In this document: piece after piece, positions 7,482 to 15,416 of the stretch
Layout of the letters: every line of letters starts with the position of its first letter
Numbering within the stretch: the stretch's first letter is position 1
From: Sphingobium faniae
Lineage (GTDB): Bacteria; Pseudomonadota; Alphaproteobacteria; Sphingomonadales; Sphingomonadaceae
Length of the DNA: 64,000 nucleotides
Reading direction: 5' to 3'
Assembly: GCA_900100475.1 (NCBI GenBank)
Contig: FMTU01000005.1
Location: 62,001-126,000, forward strand
The notes under the pieces: generated by a model
The model's input: the letters and a program-made list of their open reading frames with translations, nothing else
What the model was told of the DNA's origin: nothing
Databases searched by the model: none
Position numbers and translations under genes: made by a program

Positions 7482-9761
7482 CTAGAAGCGATGCCCGATG
7501 CGAAAACTGACTTCGCGCGGGCGACCGATCATGAGAAAACCGCCGGTACTGGCGATAGATGTGCCTGCGACGGTGTATTTTTTGTCAAACAGGTTCGAAA
7601 CGCCAAGCGATGCGGTCAATGCTTCATCCTGCGATTCCCAGTCGAGCGATGCATTGACCAGCGACAACGCCGGTCGACCGAGGAAACCGTCCGATTCGAA
7701 GGAATAGCGCGATGAATAGCTGTAGACGGCGTTTGCGCGAAGCTGACCTGCATTACCCGGCAGGGGTTGCCGGTAATTGATCCGCGCGGAGGCAGTATAT
7801 TTCGGGGCGAACGGCAGGCGGTGGCCGGAAAGATCGCCAGTCAGCACCAATAGACCCAGCCCCCCCTGGGAAACGCAGGATGGTGCGGCGGGCGCATCGG
7901 CACAGGGGATCGTCACCGGCCCGTTCATGTAATTATGGAACTTCGCATGGAGATAGCCGCCGCTCGCGTCGATCTGGAGCCGGTCACTGATCACCCAGGT
8001 CGCGTCCAGATCAATGCCCTTGATCTTGGCGGACGCCGCGTTGCGGACCGTGGTGACGCCCGCGCTCTGATCGAACTGGCCCAGTTGAAGACCCTTGATC
8101 GTATAATGGAAAAGGGACCCGTTAATGCGGATATTGCTCTGCTGAAACTTCCAGCCCGCCTCATAAGCGGTGTTCTTTTCCAGCCCCACTTCGTCTGGCG
8201 GGGTGGCGGGATCGGGATCAGGCAAGTTATAGCCGCCACTCTTGAAACCCTTGCTGTAGCTTGCGTAAATCATGCCGCCGCGAAACGCTTCATAGGATAT
8301 TCCAAATTTCGGCGTCAGTTCGTCGAAGGACATTTTGCGCCGCGCCGCCATTCCGAGCGGGACGAATAGGCTGTTATCGGCAAAGCCGCTCCGGTCGGTC
8401 GCCGTGATATAATATTCGTTGCCGCGCAGCGTCTTGGTTTCCGCCGTGAAGCGCGCACCGGCTGTTATCTCCAGGCCTTCGATCGGTTCCAGGCTGGCTT
8501 GCCCATAGGGAGCGAGCGATTCGACCAGGACCGAGCCGTCCCCGCCCAGCCGAGCCCCGGGAAACAGCGCTGCATCCAGTTGGGCGCCCGAAAGGCCGAA
8601 TTCGGCGGACGAGACTTCGCGATAGGCAAAAGCGCCCAACTGATATTTGAATATGCCCGTGCTGCTGGAGGTGAGTTGAAATTCCTGGCTATATTGGCGG
8701 GTCAATTCCTTGGATTCACCGCCGACCAGCAAATTGGCGCTCGTCCCGTCAAGATCTCCGGCGCCATCGAAGCGGTTGTAGCGAAAGGCAGTGATGGATT
8801 TTATCGTGAATGGATCCGCTTCGTAAGTCAGATGTAATGCGACGCCACCCTGTTCGAACTGCTGTTTCTGGGCGCCATCGCCCGGATAATTGCCCGCATA
8901 ATCGTAAAAGCCCGTGCCGATTTGGCCACCCTGGGCCAGGCCGACCTGATTGGGCGCGGTGCGAAAGGCGGGAAAGAAAGCCTGCGACTCGCGATCATGC
9001 TTCTGGTTGTAATCCGCCGCTATGCGGACGGTCAGATTATCGTTCAACTGCGCCTTGAACTGGCCAGTGATCATCCAGACATTCCGGTCGCCAAGACGCG
9101 GTCCGCCCGACTGATTGCGGATGAAGCCGTTGTTCGTGTCGAACAGTCCGGTGACGCGGAACGCCGCTTCCTCTCCCACCGGCACGTTCAGCACGCCATC
9201 GGCCATGTAACGCCGATAGGAGCCGACGCCCGCGTTCACATTGCCTTCAAACCGATATACCGGCTGTTTGGGAATGACCCGGATCGCGCCGCCCGAAGAG
9301 TTGCGGCCATAGAGGATGCCCTGAGGCCCGCGAAGCACCTCGACGCGCTCGACATCGTTGAAATTATACTGGCTGGCGGACGGCCGCGCCTGATAGACAT
9401 CGTCGAAATATGTCGCGACCGAGGATTCCAGTCCGGGATTGGCATATTGCGTGCCGACGCCGCGCAAATAGGGCGCGACAAATTGTGAACTGGAATTCAT
9501 CGTGAGGTTGGGCGTGACCAGCGCAAGGGTACGCTGGGAATCCACCCCTGAACGGATCAACGCGTCCCCCGTTATCGCCGTTATCGCCACAGGCACCGAT
9601 TGCATGGATTCGCTTCGGTGCTGTGCGGTCACGACGATTTCCTGAAGCCTGCCCTCATTATTTGCCTGAGGCTCGACGGTATTTGCCTGCGCCAACGCGG
9701 CGCCGGACATGGCCGTCAGCGAAACAGCCGACATGACAGCCGCATAGGAACGTCGATGCAT
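7482..9761 (-). CDS. TonB-dependent receptor (TBDR 2)
   Basis: This outer-membrane receptor has 759 residues. The signal peptide ends near ALAQA (about residue 25). The plug has EIVVTAQHRSESMQSVPVAI at about 42-62 and VEVLRGPQGILYGRNSSGG near 142-160. The C-terminus RIGHRF ends in phenylalanine. A strong AGGGGAGGTGGG lies just before the ATG. It is the first gene of the leftward operon and is transcribed from the palindrome-rich divergent region at 9762-10038. It is more distant from TBDRs 1, 3 and 5 than these are from each other (shorter shared plug motifs, different barrel), so its ligand may differ. Confidence 0.95.
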   Translation of the reverse strand: MHRRSYAAVMSAVSLTAMSGAALAQANTVEPQANNEGRLQEIVVTAQHRSESMQSVPVAITAITGDALIRSGVDSQRTLALVTPNLTMNSSSQFVAPYLRGVGTQYANPGLESSVATYFDDVYQARPSASQYNFNDVERVEVLRGPQGILYGRNSSGGAIRVIPKQPVYRFEGNVNAGVGSYRRYMADGVLNVPVGEEAAFRVTGLFDTNNGFIRNQSGGPRLGDRNVWMITGQFKAQLNDNLTVRIAADYNQKHDRESQAFFPAFRTAPNQVGLAQGGQIGTGFYDYAGNYPGDGAQKQQFEQGGVALHLTYEADPFTIKSITAFRYNRFDGAGDLDGTSANLLVGGESKELTRQYSQEFQLTSSSTGIFKYQLGAFAYREVSSAEFGLSGAQLDAALFPGARLGGDGSVLVESLAPYGQASLEPIEGLEITAGARFTAETKTLRGNEYYITATDRSGFADNSLFVPLGMAARRKMSFDELTPKFGISYEAFRGGMIYASYSKGFKSGGYNLPDPDPATPPDEVGLEKNTAYEAGWKFQQSNIRINGSLFHYTIKGLQLGQFDQSAGVTTVRNAASAKIKGIDLDATWVISDRLQIDASGGYLHAKFHNYMNGPVTIPCADAPAAPSCVSQGGLGLLVLTGDLSGHRLPFAPKYTASARINYRQPLPGNAGQLRANAVYSYSSRYSFESDGFLGRPALSLVNASLDWESQDEALTASLGVSNLFDKKYTVAGTSIASTGGFLMIGRPREVSFRIGHRF

Positions 9762-9817
9762 CCCACCTCCCCTTTATGCCTTTTTATGAGCCGAATCTTC
9801 GGCCATCACGATTGTGT

Positions 9818-9827
9818 ACAATATTGT
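9818..9827. promoter_or_regulatory. Palindrome ACAATATTGT, candidate operator
   Basis: A perfect 10-bp palindrome lies within an AT-rich segment between the two divergent receptor operons. It sits just inside a TTGACA hexamer on the minus strand (9826-9833 region). A regulator-binding role is inferred from position and symmetry only. Confidence 0.4.
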
Positions 9828-9842
9828 TTGTCAATAGCAAGC

Positions 9843-9871
9843 TTGCATATGATATGCATGAGTTATATTAG
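9843..9871 (+). promoter_or_regulatory. Promoter for TBDR 3 operon with overlapping 15-bp palindrome
   Basis: TTGCAT (9843-9848) and TATTAG (9866-9871) are spaced by 17 bp. The perfect odd palindrome TGCATATGATATGCA occupies 9844-9858 and so covers the -35 box. This is where a FadR-type repressor would block transcription. The predicted start near 9878 gives a leader of about 160 nt. Confidence 0.55.
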
Positions 9872-9929
9872 TATGCAATCTATCTGAGCGACCGAATGGC
9901 GGCCGTCACAAAAAAGCATTAAGACTATT

Positions 9930-9947
9930 GTGCACGAAAACGTGCAC
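9930..9947. promoter_or_regulatory. Inverted repeat GTGCACG-AAAA-CGTGCAC in the TBDR 3 leader
   Basis: Two perfect 7-bp arms flank an AAAA loop, about 50 nt after the predicted transcription start and 91 bp before the receptor ATG. It could be an operator or an RNA hairpin with a tetraloop. No T-tract follows, so it is not a classical terminator. Confidence 0.45.
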
Positions 9948-10038
9948 GTTTATCAGAGGCCGATGCCGGGCCTGCATGATGCTCGGCAATAACGATGCGG
10001 GAAGCGCTCCGTGTACCAACAGCGCCTGGGAGAGGGAA

Positions 10039-12174
10039 ATGAACTACGTCAGGAAAGCCGCCGTCGCGTCGGCAGGATGCCTTCTTTGTCTGGGCGCGAA
10101 CGCGCAGGCTCAGGTCGACGAAAATCCGGTTTCAGCAGCATCGCCGAGCAAGGCGCAGATCGAGGAAATCGTCGTCACCGCGCAACGCCGCTCTGAAAAG
10201 CTGCAAGATGTCCCGATCGCGATCAATGCCCTGACGGCGAACAGCCTGGTTTCGCGCGGGCTTACCAGCCCGCAAGAACTGGCGTCGGTGGTTCCTGGCC
10301 TTCAGTTCGGATCGCTCGGTCCTTCCGGCACGCCATTCATTCGCGGCGTTGGCGGCGTGCTGGGCAATCCGAACGACGAACCATCGGTCGCCACCTATGT
10401 CGACGGCGTCTATATCGCATCGCCGCTTTCCAATTATTCGCAGTTCGCCAATATCGAACGCATCGAGGTGCTGAAAGGACCGCAAGGCACGCTATTCGGC
10501 CGCAATGCGACCGGCGGCGTGATCCAGATCATCACGCGCGATCCGAGCCGGACGCCGGAACTCGCGATGACGGTCGGCTATGCAAATTACGATACCGTCT
10601 CCGGATCGGTTTATGCGAACACGCCACTCACCGACACGCTGGCCTTCAACGTCGCGGCGCAGATCGATTCACAGGGCAAGGGGTACGGCCATGACGTGCT
10701 GACCGGCCGTGAAACGTATAAAAAGGACGAACGTTCGATCCGCGGCAAGCTCCTGTTCGAGCCGGACGACGCGACAACGATCAAGCTGGCTGCCGATTAC
10801 GCCAGCTTCAAATCGGCTGGCCTGGGTTTCAGCCCGCCACGCGGCGCGACCTTCCTGGATGGCGTCGTCAACACGCTGCCGGTCTACGACACCCGCAGCG
10901 GGACAGACGAAGTCATCGACATCAAAAACTATGGCGTATCGGCGACCGTCTATCATGATTTCGGTCCCCTGCGCGTCAACAGCATCACGGCATATCGGAA
11001 GTCCACCGGCGTCGACTTCTTTGACAACGACATGACGACATTGAATATCGTCGAGGCCCGGCTGAACTTGAGGCAGAAGAATTTTTCTCAGGAAATTCAT
11101 CTCCTTTCGCCGACATCATCGACGATCGACTGGTTGCTGGGCGGATATTATTATAACGGTCAGGGTGGATACGCGCCGATCAGCATCTTTATCGGCGGTC
11201 CGCCGTCGGTGAACATCTTTGGCAAGATGCACACCCGTTCCTACTCGATTTTCGGACAGGCAACGGTCGAAATCCTGCCGGAAACGCACCTGACCGGCGG
11301 TTTGAGATATACCTGGGAAAAGCAGCGCCTGGTGCAGGAATTCGTCAGCGGGGCCGGGCCGATCATCGTCCCGCGCACCGAGGCGCGGCAGTCGTTCGGC
11401 AAGCCGACATGGCGGCTCGCGCTGGATCACAAGTTCACGTCCGATGTCATGGCCTATGCGAGCTACAACCGCGGCATCAAGAGCGGCGGTTATGACACGG
11501 TCGCGTCACCGGGCATTCCAGGCTTCAAGCCTGAAACGCTGGACGCGTACGAAGTCGGTCTGAAGACCGAGTTGTTCGATCGCCATGTCCGGTTCAATGC
11601 CGCCGGGTTCTGGTACAAATATAAGAATCTGCAATTGTCGCACCAGGTCAACGGCACCAGCATTACCAGCAACGCGGCCAAGGCGCGTATTCGGGGTATC
11701 GAAGGAGAGTTGCAGATCGCCACCGGCGGCGGGCTTCAACTCAGCTTCACCGGGGGCTATACCGACGGCCAATATACCGATTTCCCGGATGCGCCCGCTT
11801 ATACTGCCGGGGGAACGCTGAGCGTGATTGATGCGTCCGGCAACCGGACGATCCGCACGCCCAAATTCACCGGCAGCACCAGCATCAACTACACCGTCCC
11901 CACCGATATTGGCGAATTCAGCGCGAACGCCAACATGTCCTTCACCGGGAAATTCTTCTGGACGCCGGACAACCGACTGGCCCAGCAGGACTATGGGCTG
12001 CTCAATGCCACCCTGCAATGGACGTCGCGGTCGGAACGGTTTTCTGCCCGCATCTGGGGCAAGAATCTGACCAAGAAGCAATATGTCACGTCGGGCGTAG
12101 AGAGTACCGCCGGGGATCTGCTGATCTATGGCGCGCCAAGAACATATGGATTGACCCTTGGCATGAAAATGTAA
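10039..12174 (+). CDS. TonB-dependent receptor (TBDR 3)
   Basis: From the ATG at 10039 (preceded by GAGAGGGAA) the protein has 711 residues; the frame is open further upstream but lacks a better start. A signal peptide (about 1-24, NAQAQ) leads to EEIVVTAQRRSEKLQDVPIA, then VLKGPQGTLFGRNATGGV in the plug. The C-terminus is LTLGMKM, without the usual terminal phenylalanine. It is highly similar to TBDR 1 throughout, including YANYDTVSGSVY and YASYNRGIKSGGYD. It heads the rightward operon with an SDR and a DapB-like dehydrogenase, separated from them by a strong hairpin. The ligand is probably the substrate of those enzymes (inference). Confidence 0.94.
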   Translation: MNYVRKAAVASAGCLLCLGANAQAQVDENPVSAASPSKAQIEEIVVTAQRRSEKLQDVPIAINALTANSLVSRGLTSPQELASVVPGLQFGSLGPSGTPFIRGVGGVLGNPNDEPSVATYVDGVYIASPLSNYSQFANIERIEVLKGPQGTLFGRNATGGVIQIITRDPSRTPELAMTVGYANYDTVSGSVYANTPLTDTLAFNVAAQIDSQGKGYGHDVLTGRETYKKDERSIRGKLLFEPDDATTIKLAADYASFKSAGLGFSPPRGATFLDGVVNTLPVYDTRSGTDEVIDIKNYGVSATVYHDFGPLRVNSITAYRKSTGVDFFDNDMTTLNIVEARLNLRQKNFSQEIHLLSPTSSTIDWLLGGYYYNGQGGYAPISIFIGGPPSVNIFGKMHTRSYSIFGQATVEILPETHLTGGLRYTWEKQRLVQEFVSGAGPIIVPRTEARQSFGKPTWRLALDHKFTSDVMAYASYNRGIKSGGYDTVASPGIPGFKPETLDAYEVGLKTELFDRHVRFNAAGFWYKYKNLQLSHQVNGTSITSNAAKARIRGIEGELQIATGGGLQLSFTGGYTDGQYTDFPDAPAYTAGGTLSVIDASGNRTIRTPKFTGSTSINYTVPTDIGEFSANANMSFTGKFFWTPDNRLAQQDYGLLNATLQWTSRSERFSARIWGKNLTKKQYVTSGVESTAGDLLIYGAPRTYGLTLGMKM

Positions 12175-12182
12175 GGCGAGTG

Positions 12183-12220
12183 GCGAAGCCCGACAGGTTT
12201 TTCCACCTGTCGGCCTTCGC
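12183..12220 (+). terminator. Intercistronic hairpin between TBDR 3 and SDR
   Basis: A 16-bp stem (GCGAAGCCCGACAGGT against ACCTGTCGGCCTTCGC, one mismatch) closes a TTTTCC loop only 9 bp after the receptor stop. No T-run follows. It is more likely a partial terminator or 3'-end stabiliser that uncouples receptor and enzyme mRNA levels than a full terminator. Confidence 0.5.
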
Positions 12221-12271
12221 CGTCCCAATAGTTCAAATCGGCGGATCGCCGAAACTGACAGGAGATGGCCC

Positions 12272-13027
12272 TTGGACCCCTTTTCGTTGAAGGATGAAGT
12301 CGCCCTGGTCACGGCTTCCACGCGCGGCATAGGCCGGGCGATCGCGCACCGCTTTGCCGAAGTGGGGGCTGCGGTGGTCGTCAACGGCCGAAGCGCAGAG
12401 GCTGTCGAAACGGTCGTCGCCGAAATCAGGAGCGCGGGGGGACGCGCCGCGGGTCTTGCCGGTGACGCGTTGAGCGAGGATTTGCCCGACGCGATCATAG
12501 ACCTTGCTTTCAGCGCCTTCGGCGATCTCACCATATTGGTCAATAATGCCGGGACCGGCCGTCATGGACCGTTGCTGACCGAGATCAGCGAGGAAGAGTT
12601 CCGAAGCAACTTCGAATATAATGTCGTGTCCTGCTGGCGCTTTGCCGCATCGGCGGCGAAACGGATGAAGCGCGGCAGCATCATCAACGTTTCGTCATCG
12701 ACATCCCGCCAGCGCGGAATGGCGAATATGGGCGCCTATGCAGCATCGAAGGGCGCTATGGACAACCTGACCCGCACCATGGCGATTGAATTCGCCCCCG
12801 ACATCCGCGTCAACGGCATTGCGCCGGGGCCGATCCCCACCGAACTGTTCAAACATGCCTCCGGCGCGACCAGCAAGGAGGATTTGAACGCGTTTCTGGG
12901 CTTTCTGAAAATGCCGATGAACCGCTTTGGAAAGCCGGAAGAAATTGCCTACGCCGCGCAATTTCTATGCTCCCCCGCCGCCGCGTGGATCACGGGCGAA
13001 GTACTTACCATTTCAGGAGGTCAATAA
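12272..13027 (+). CDS. Short-chain dehydrogenase/reductase (SDR)
   Basis: This is a 251-residue classical SDR that oxidises or reduces a hydroxyl/keto group with NAD(P). Landmarks: TASTRGIGRAIA (TGxxxGIG-type cofactor loop, about residues 14-25), ILVNNAG (about 89-95), catalytic Ser in INVSSSTS, and YAASK with catalytic Tyr/Lys. It ends in the typical GEVLTISGGQ. The start is TTG at 12272 with AGGAG about 8 bp upstream. It overlaps the next gene by one base (TAATG), so the two are translationally coupled. It resembles the 7-alpha-hydroxysteroid dehydrogenase branch in general form, but the substrate cannot be read from sequence. Confidence 0.92.
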   Translation: MDPFSLKDEVALVTASTRGIGRAIAHRFAEVGAAVVVNGRSAEAVETVVAEIRSAGGRAAGLAGDALSEDLPDAIIDLAFSAFGDLTILVNNAGTGRHGPLLTEISEEEFRSNFEYNVVSCWRFAASAAKRMKRGSIINVSSSTSRQRGMANMGAYAASKGAMDNLTRTMAIEFAPDIRVNGIAPGPIPTELFKHASGATSKEDLNAFLGFLKMPMNRFGKPEEIAYAAQFLCSPAAAWITGEVLTISGGQ

Positions 13028-14136
13028 TGGCTGTCAATATTTCAAAGCCCATCAAGGTGATCGTCTGGGGCCCCGGCAGTCTGGGAGGCGCCTGTCTGCG
13101 CGAGGTGATGAAACTGCCGGAATATGAACTTGTCGGCGTTCTCGCCTTCGATCCGGCGAAGGACGGCATGGACGCGGGCGACTTGATCGCTGGGCCAAAG
13201 ACCGGCGTCCGCGTCACCACCGACAAGGAGGCCATCTTCGCGCTCGATGCCGATTGCGTGATCCATACGCCGCGCGCGTTGCCGGACTTCCATGACTATG
13301 ATGCCGACGTCATCCGCCTGCTGGAAAGCGGCAAGAATGTCGTGTCGGGCGCTTGCTACCATTTCCCGCCGATCCATGGCGACGATTATGCCCAGCGCCT
13401 GGAGCAGGGCTGCGTCAAAGGCGGCGTTTCTCTCCATGGCACCGGGGTGCATCCCGGTTTCCTGATGGAACGCCTGGCGATCACCGCGACGGGCCTGAGC
13501 AACCGGGTCGAGACGATCGCGATCCGCGAAGTGACCGACTGTTCGCGTATACAGAGCAGGCCTTTCATGGAGGCGTTCGGCTTTGGCGCCGATCCCGCAG
13601 CGTTCGACCCCGACGGCCCGGTCTCCCAGTTGACCGACCGCTATTTCCATGAGGCGATCGAATTTGTCGGGCGCAGGCTCTGGGGCCGCCCACTCGACCG
13701 CATCGAGAAGATCAGCCGACCCGAAGTGGCGCAGGAGGATATTGAAATCCTCTGCATGACTATCCCCAAGGGCCGGATTTCCAACATCATCTATGAGTTT
13801 ACAGGTTATCTGGATGGTGAAGCGAAGATCGTGCTGGGGCAATATTGGTATCAGCGGCACAGCCCCGTGCCAGAGGCGACGTCCCCGCATTACTGGGATA
13901 TAGAGGTGGAGGGAGAGCCTTGTTCGCTGCGGCTGCGGCTGGATGCCTTTGCGTCGGCCAGGCGCCAGAGCGAGGAAATCGAAGGCGATCCCACCATGCT
14001 GACCTTCTACGCAACGGGCGTTCCTATCCTGCAGGCCATCCCGCGCGTTTGCGCGGCGCCGCCGGGTCTGGTCTATGCCGATGTGTTCGGGCATTTCGCG
14101 CCCGATCTTCGTTCGATCGTCGAACCTGTGGGGTGA
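13027..14136 (+). CDS. DapB-like NAD(P)-dependent dehydrogenase (dehydrogenase 2)
   Basis: This 369-residue paralogue of dehydrogenase 1 opens with VIVWGPGSLGGACLREVM (Rossmann loop) and has HGTGVHPGFLMERL in the middle, the family counterpart of GMDPGF in the first copy. The ATG at 13027 overlaps the SDR stop and is preceded by CAGGAGG, a near-ideal ribosome-binding site, so the longer upstream frame is rejected. Pairing with an SDR suggests two consecutive redox steps on the same substrate. The two DapB-like copies lie in divergent operons that share a promoter region, so they are probably co-regulated. Confidence 0.87.
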   Translation: MAVNISKPIKVIVWGPGSLGGACLREVMKLPEYELVGVLAFDPAKDGMDAGDLIAGPKTGVRVTTDKEAIFALDADCVIHTPRALPDFHDYDADVIRLLESGKNVVSGACYHFPPIHGDDYAQRLEQGCVKGGVSLHGTGVHPGFLMERLAITATGLSNRVETIAIREVTDCSRIQSRPFMEAFGFGADPAAFDPDGPVSQLTDRYFHEAIEFVGRRLWGRPLDRIEKISRPEVAQEDIEILCMTIPKGRISNIIYEFTGYLDGEAKIVLGQYWYQRHSPVPEATSPHYWDIEVEGEPCSLRLRLDAFASARRQSEEIEGDPTMLTFYATGVPILQAIPRVCAAPPGLVYADVFGHFAPDLRSIVEPVG

Positions 14137-14260
14137 GCGGGGCACAGTTCGCCCATGCCATGCATTCGGCACCGAAAAGGATTGAAGGTTTTGGAAAGAT
14201 CGGCGATCCAGCGGCCGTGCAAGACCATGAACCTTGATAGAATTGCGGTTGTTGATTGAT

Positions 14261-14977
14261 ATGAGCATTGTTCCAGAGCCAGCAATCGACATTCCTGACG
14301 AGGACGAAATTCGGCGGCTATATCGCCCTGCCGCCATCGGCTCTTCCGATCAGGTCATATTGAGCGCCGGCCATATCGAGCAAATGATCTTCAGCGGCGA
14401 GTTGGCGCCGGGCCAACGCCTTATAGAACCGGATCTTTCGAACAATCTGAATGTCGCGCGCGGGCGCGTGCGGGAGGCGCTTCGAATCCTGGCGGGCAGC
14501 GGTCTGATAGAACTCATCCCGCAACGCGGGGCACGGGTTGCCGAGATGCCCCGAGGCGACATCGTGTCCGTTATAGAGGCGCTTGCGGCCGTCGTCCTAA
14601 AGGGAATGGAGATATTCGGCGTGCGGCACAGGCTGCCAGAGCAGCCGGTTGCCAATGCCGTTCTGGCGGCGATGGCGCGAATCCAGCGCGCTCAACATAT
14701 GGCAGGCGCACCACTTCATCGGGCGACGATCGAATATCATGTTCTCATCAATCACCTGTCCGGCAATCTGCGACTCAACACGCTCGTCTCCCGCCTTGGT
14801 GTATCGCTTTATGAACGTAAGCTCGGCGATATGATGGGACCGAGCCATCGCGCCGATATAGTGAATAGTTACCAAGGGGCCACAGATCTCCTCCTTGGCG
14901 GCAAATCAGAAGCTGCGGTCGCTCTCCTCGACAGCCAGGTTCGCTTATTGATCGAGCGTGTAGAGTCTGGTCTTTAG
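14261..14977 (+). CDS. GntR/FadR-type transcriptional regulator (GntR 2)
   Basis: The winged helix-turn-helix includes ELAPGQRLIEPDLSNNLNVA and VREALRILAGSGLIELIPQR. The C-terminal helical region corresponds to an FCD-like sensor domain with scattered histidines (HRATIEYHVLINHL). The ATG at 14261 gives about 238 residues; a TTG at 14234 in frame is an alternative, and neither has a strong ribosome-binding site. It follows dehydrogenase 2 by 124 bp on the same strand. The TAG stop is the first triplet of double-hairpin repeat copy 2. It is a candidate regulator of the divergent palindromic region at 9.8-9.95 kb (inference). Confidence 0.87.
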   Translation: MSIVPEPAIDIPDEDEIRRLYRPAAIGSSDQVILSAGHIEQMIFSGELAPGQRLIEPDLSNNLNVARGRVREALRILAGSGLIELIPQRGARVAEMPRGDIVSVIEALAAVVLKGMEIFGVRHRLPEQPVANAVLAAMARIQRAQHMAGAPLHRATIEYHVLINHLSGNLRLNTLVSRLGVSLYERKLGDMMGPSHRADIVNSYQGATDLLLGGKSEAAVALLDSQVRLLIERVESGL

Positions 14978-15080
14978 AGTGATTTCGAGCCAGATGGAAT
15001 CATCTGGCGACTCGGAAATCACGGTAATCAAAGGATAATTTAGAGGCGTTTCGGTTCAATCAGAACCGGAACGACTCTAG
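14975..15080. repeat. Double-hairpin intergenic repeat, copy 2
   Basis: The element begins with the TAG stop of GntR 2 and ends in CTCTAG. Hairpin A: GTGATTTC/GAAATCAC outside and CCAGATG/CATCTGG inside. Hairpin B has inner arms TTCGGTTC/GAACCGGAA around AATCA. Stem positions differ from copy 1 on both sides in a compensatory way. A TAG on the opposite strand at its right end also closes the IS3 remnant frame. Confidence 0.85.
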
Positions 15081-15259
15081 AGAAGCAGCAGGAGGGTATG
15101 ATCAGGGCAGCGTGGCAGCGTGGACCGCACGCTGATACCCGAAATGCATCCGGTGGAGACGATTTCGCGGCAGTCTGACAGCACCGCCGTCGATATACCC
15201 GCCTCGTGCTCCTTCAAGATCGCGATGATCTGCCCTTCGCTGAACCTGTTCCGCTTCAT
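15077..15259 (-). pseudogene. IS3-family transposase orfA remnant
   Basis: The first 26 or so residues, MKRNRFSEGQIIAILKEHEA followed by GISTA, match the highly conserved start of IS3-family OrfA proteins (HTH_Tnp_1). After that the expected helix-turn-helix continuation is lost and the frame runs into unrelated sequence, so the gene is broken. No OrfB, intact terminal inverted repeats or target duplication could be identified. The remnant lies between the accessory cluster on the left and the EpsC gene on the right, beside repeat copy 2. The remaining ~157 bp to 15416 show nothing recognisable. Confidence 0.75.
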
Positions 15260-15416
15260 TCCGTCCGCCTCCTTTGCGTCGGACTCGATTCAAAATCGGC
15301 CGCATTTCAGGGGAGCACGTCACCGGCAACCTTTTGCTGGGCCGCGCCATCCATATCAGACCTTGATCCGGTCCGCCGAAAATGACGCGACCTGAACCGC
15401 GCTTCCTTCCCCGGCA

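Noticed and set aside
9780..9840. A leftward promoter with a perfect TTGACA for the TBDR 2 operon
   Set aside because: The TTGACA is clear, but no acceptable -10 hexamer lies 16-18 bp away, so I did not list it as a promoter.
15380..15410. CCTGAACCGCGC as a terminal inverted repeat of the IS3 remnant
   Set aside because: It faces the wrong way relative to the transposase remnant and no matching second end or target duplication was found.
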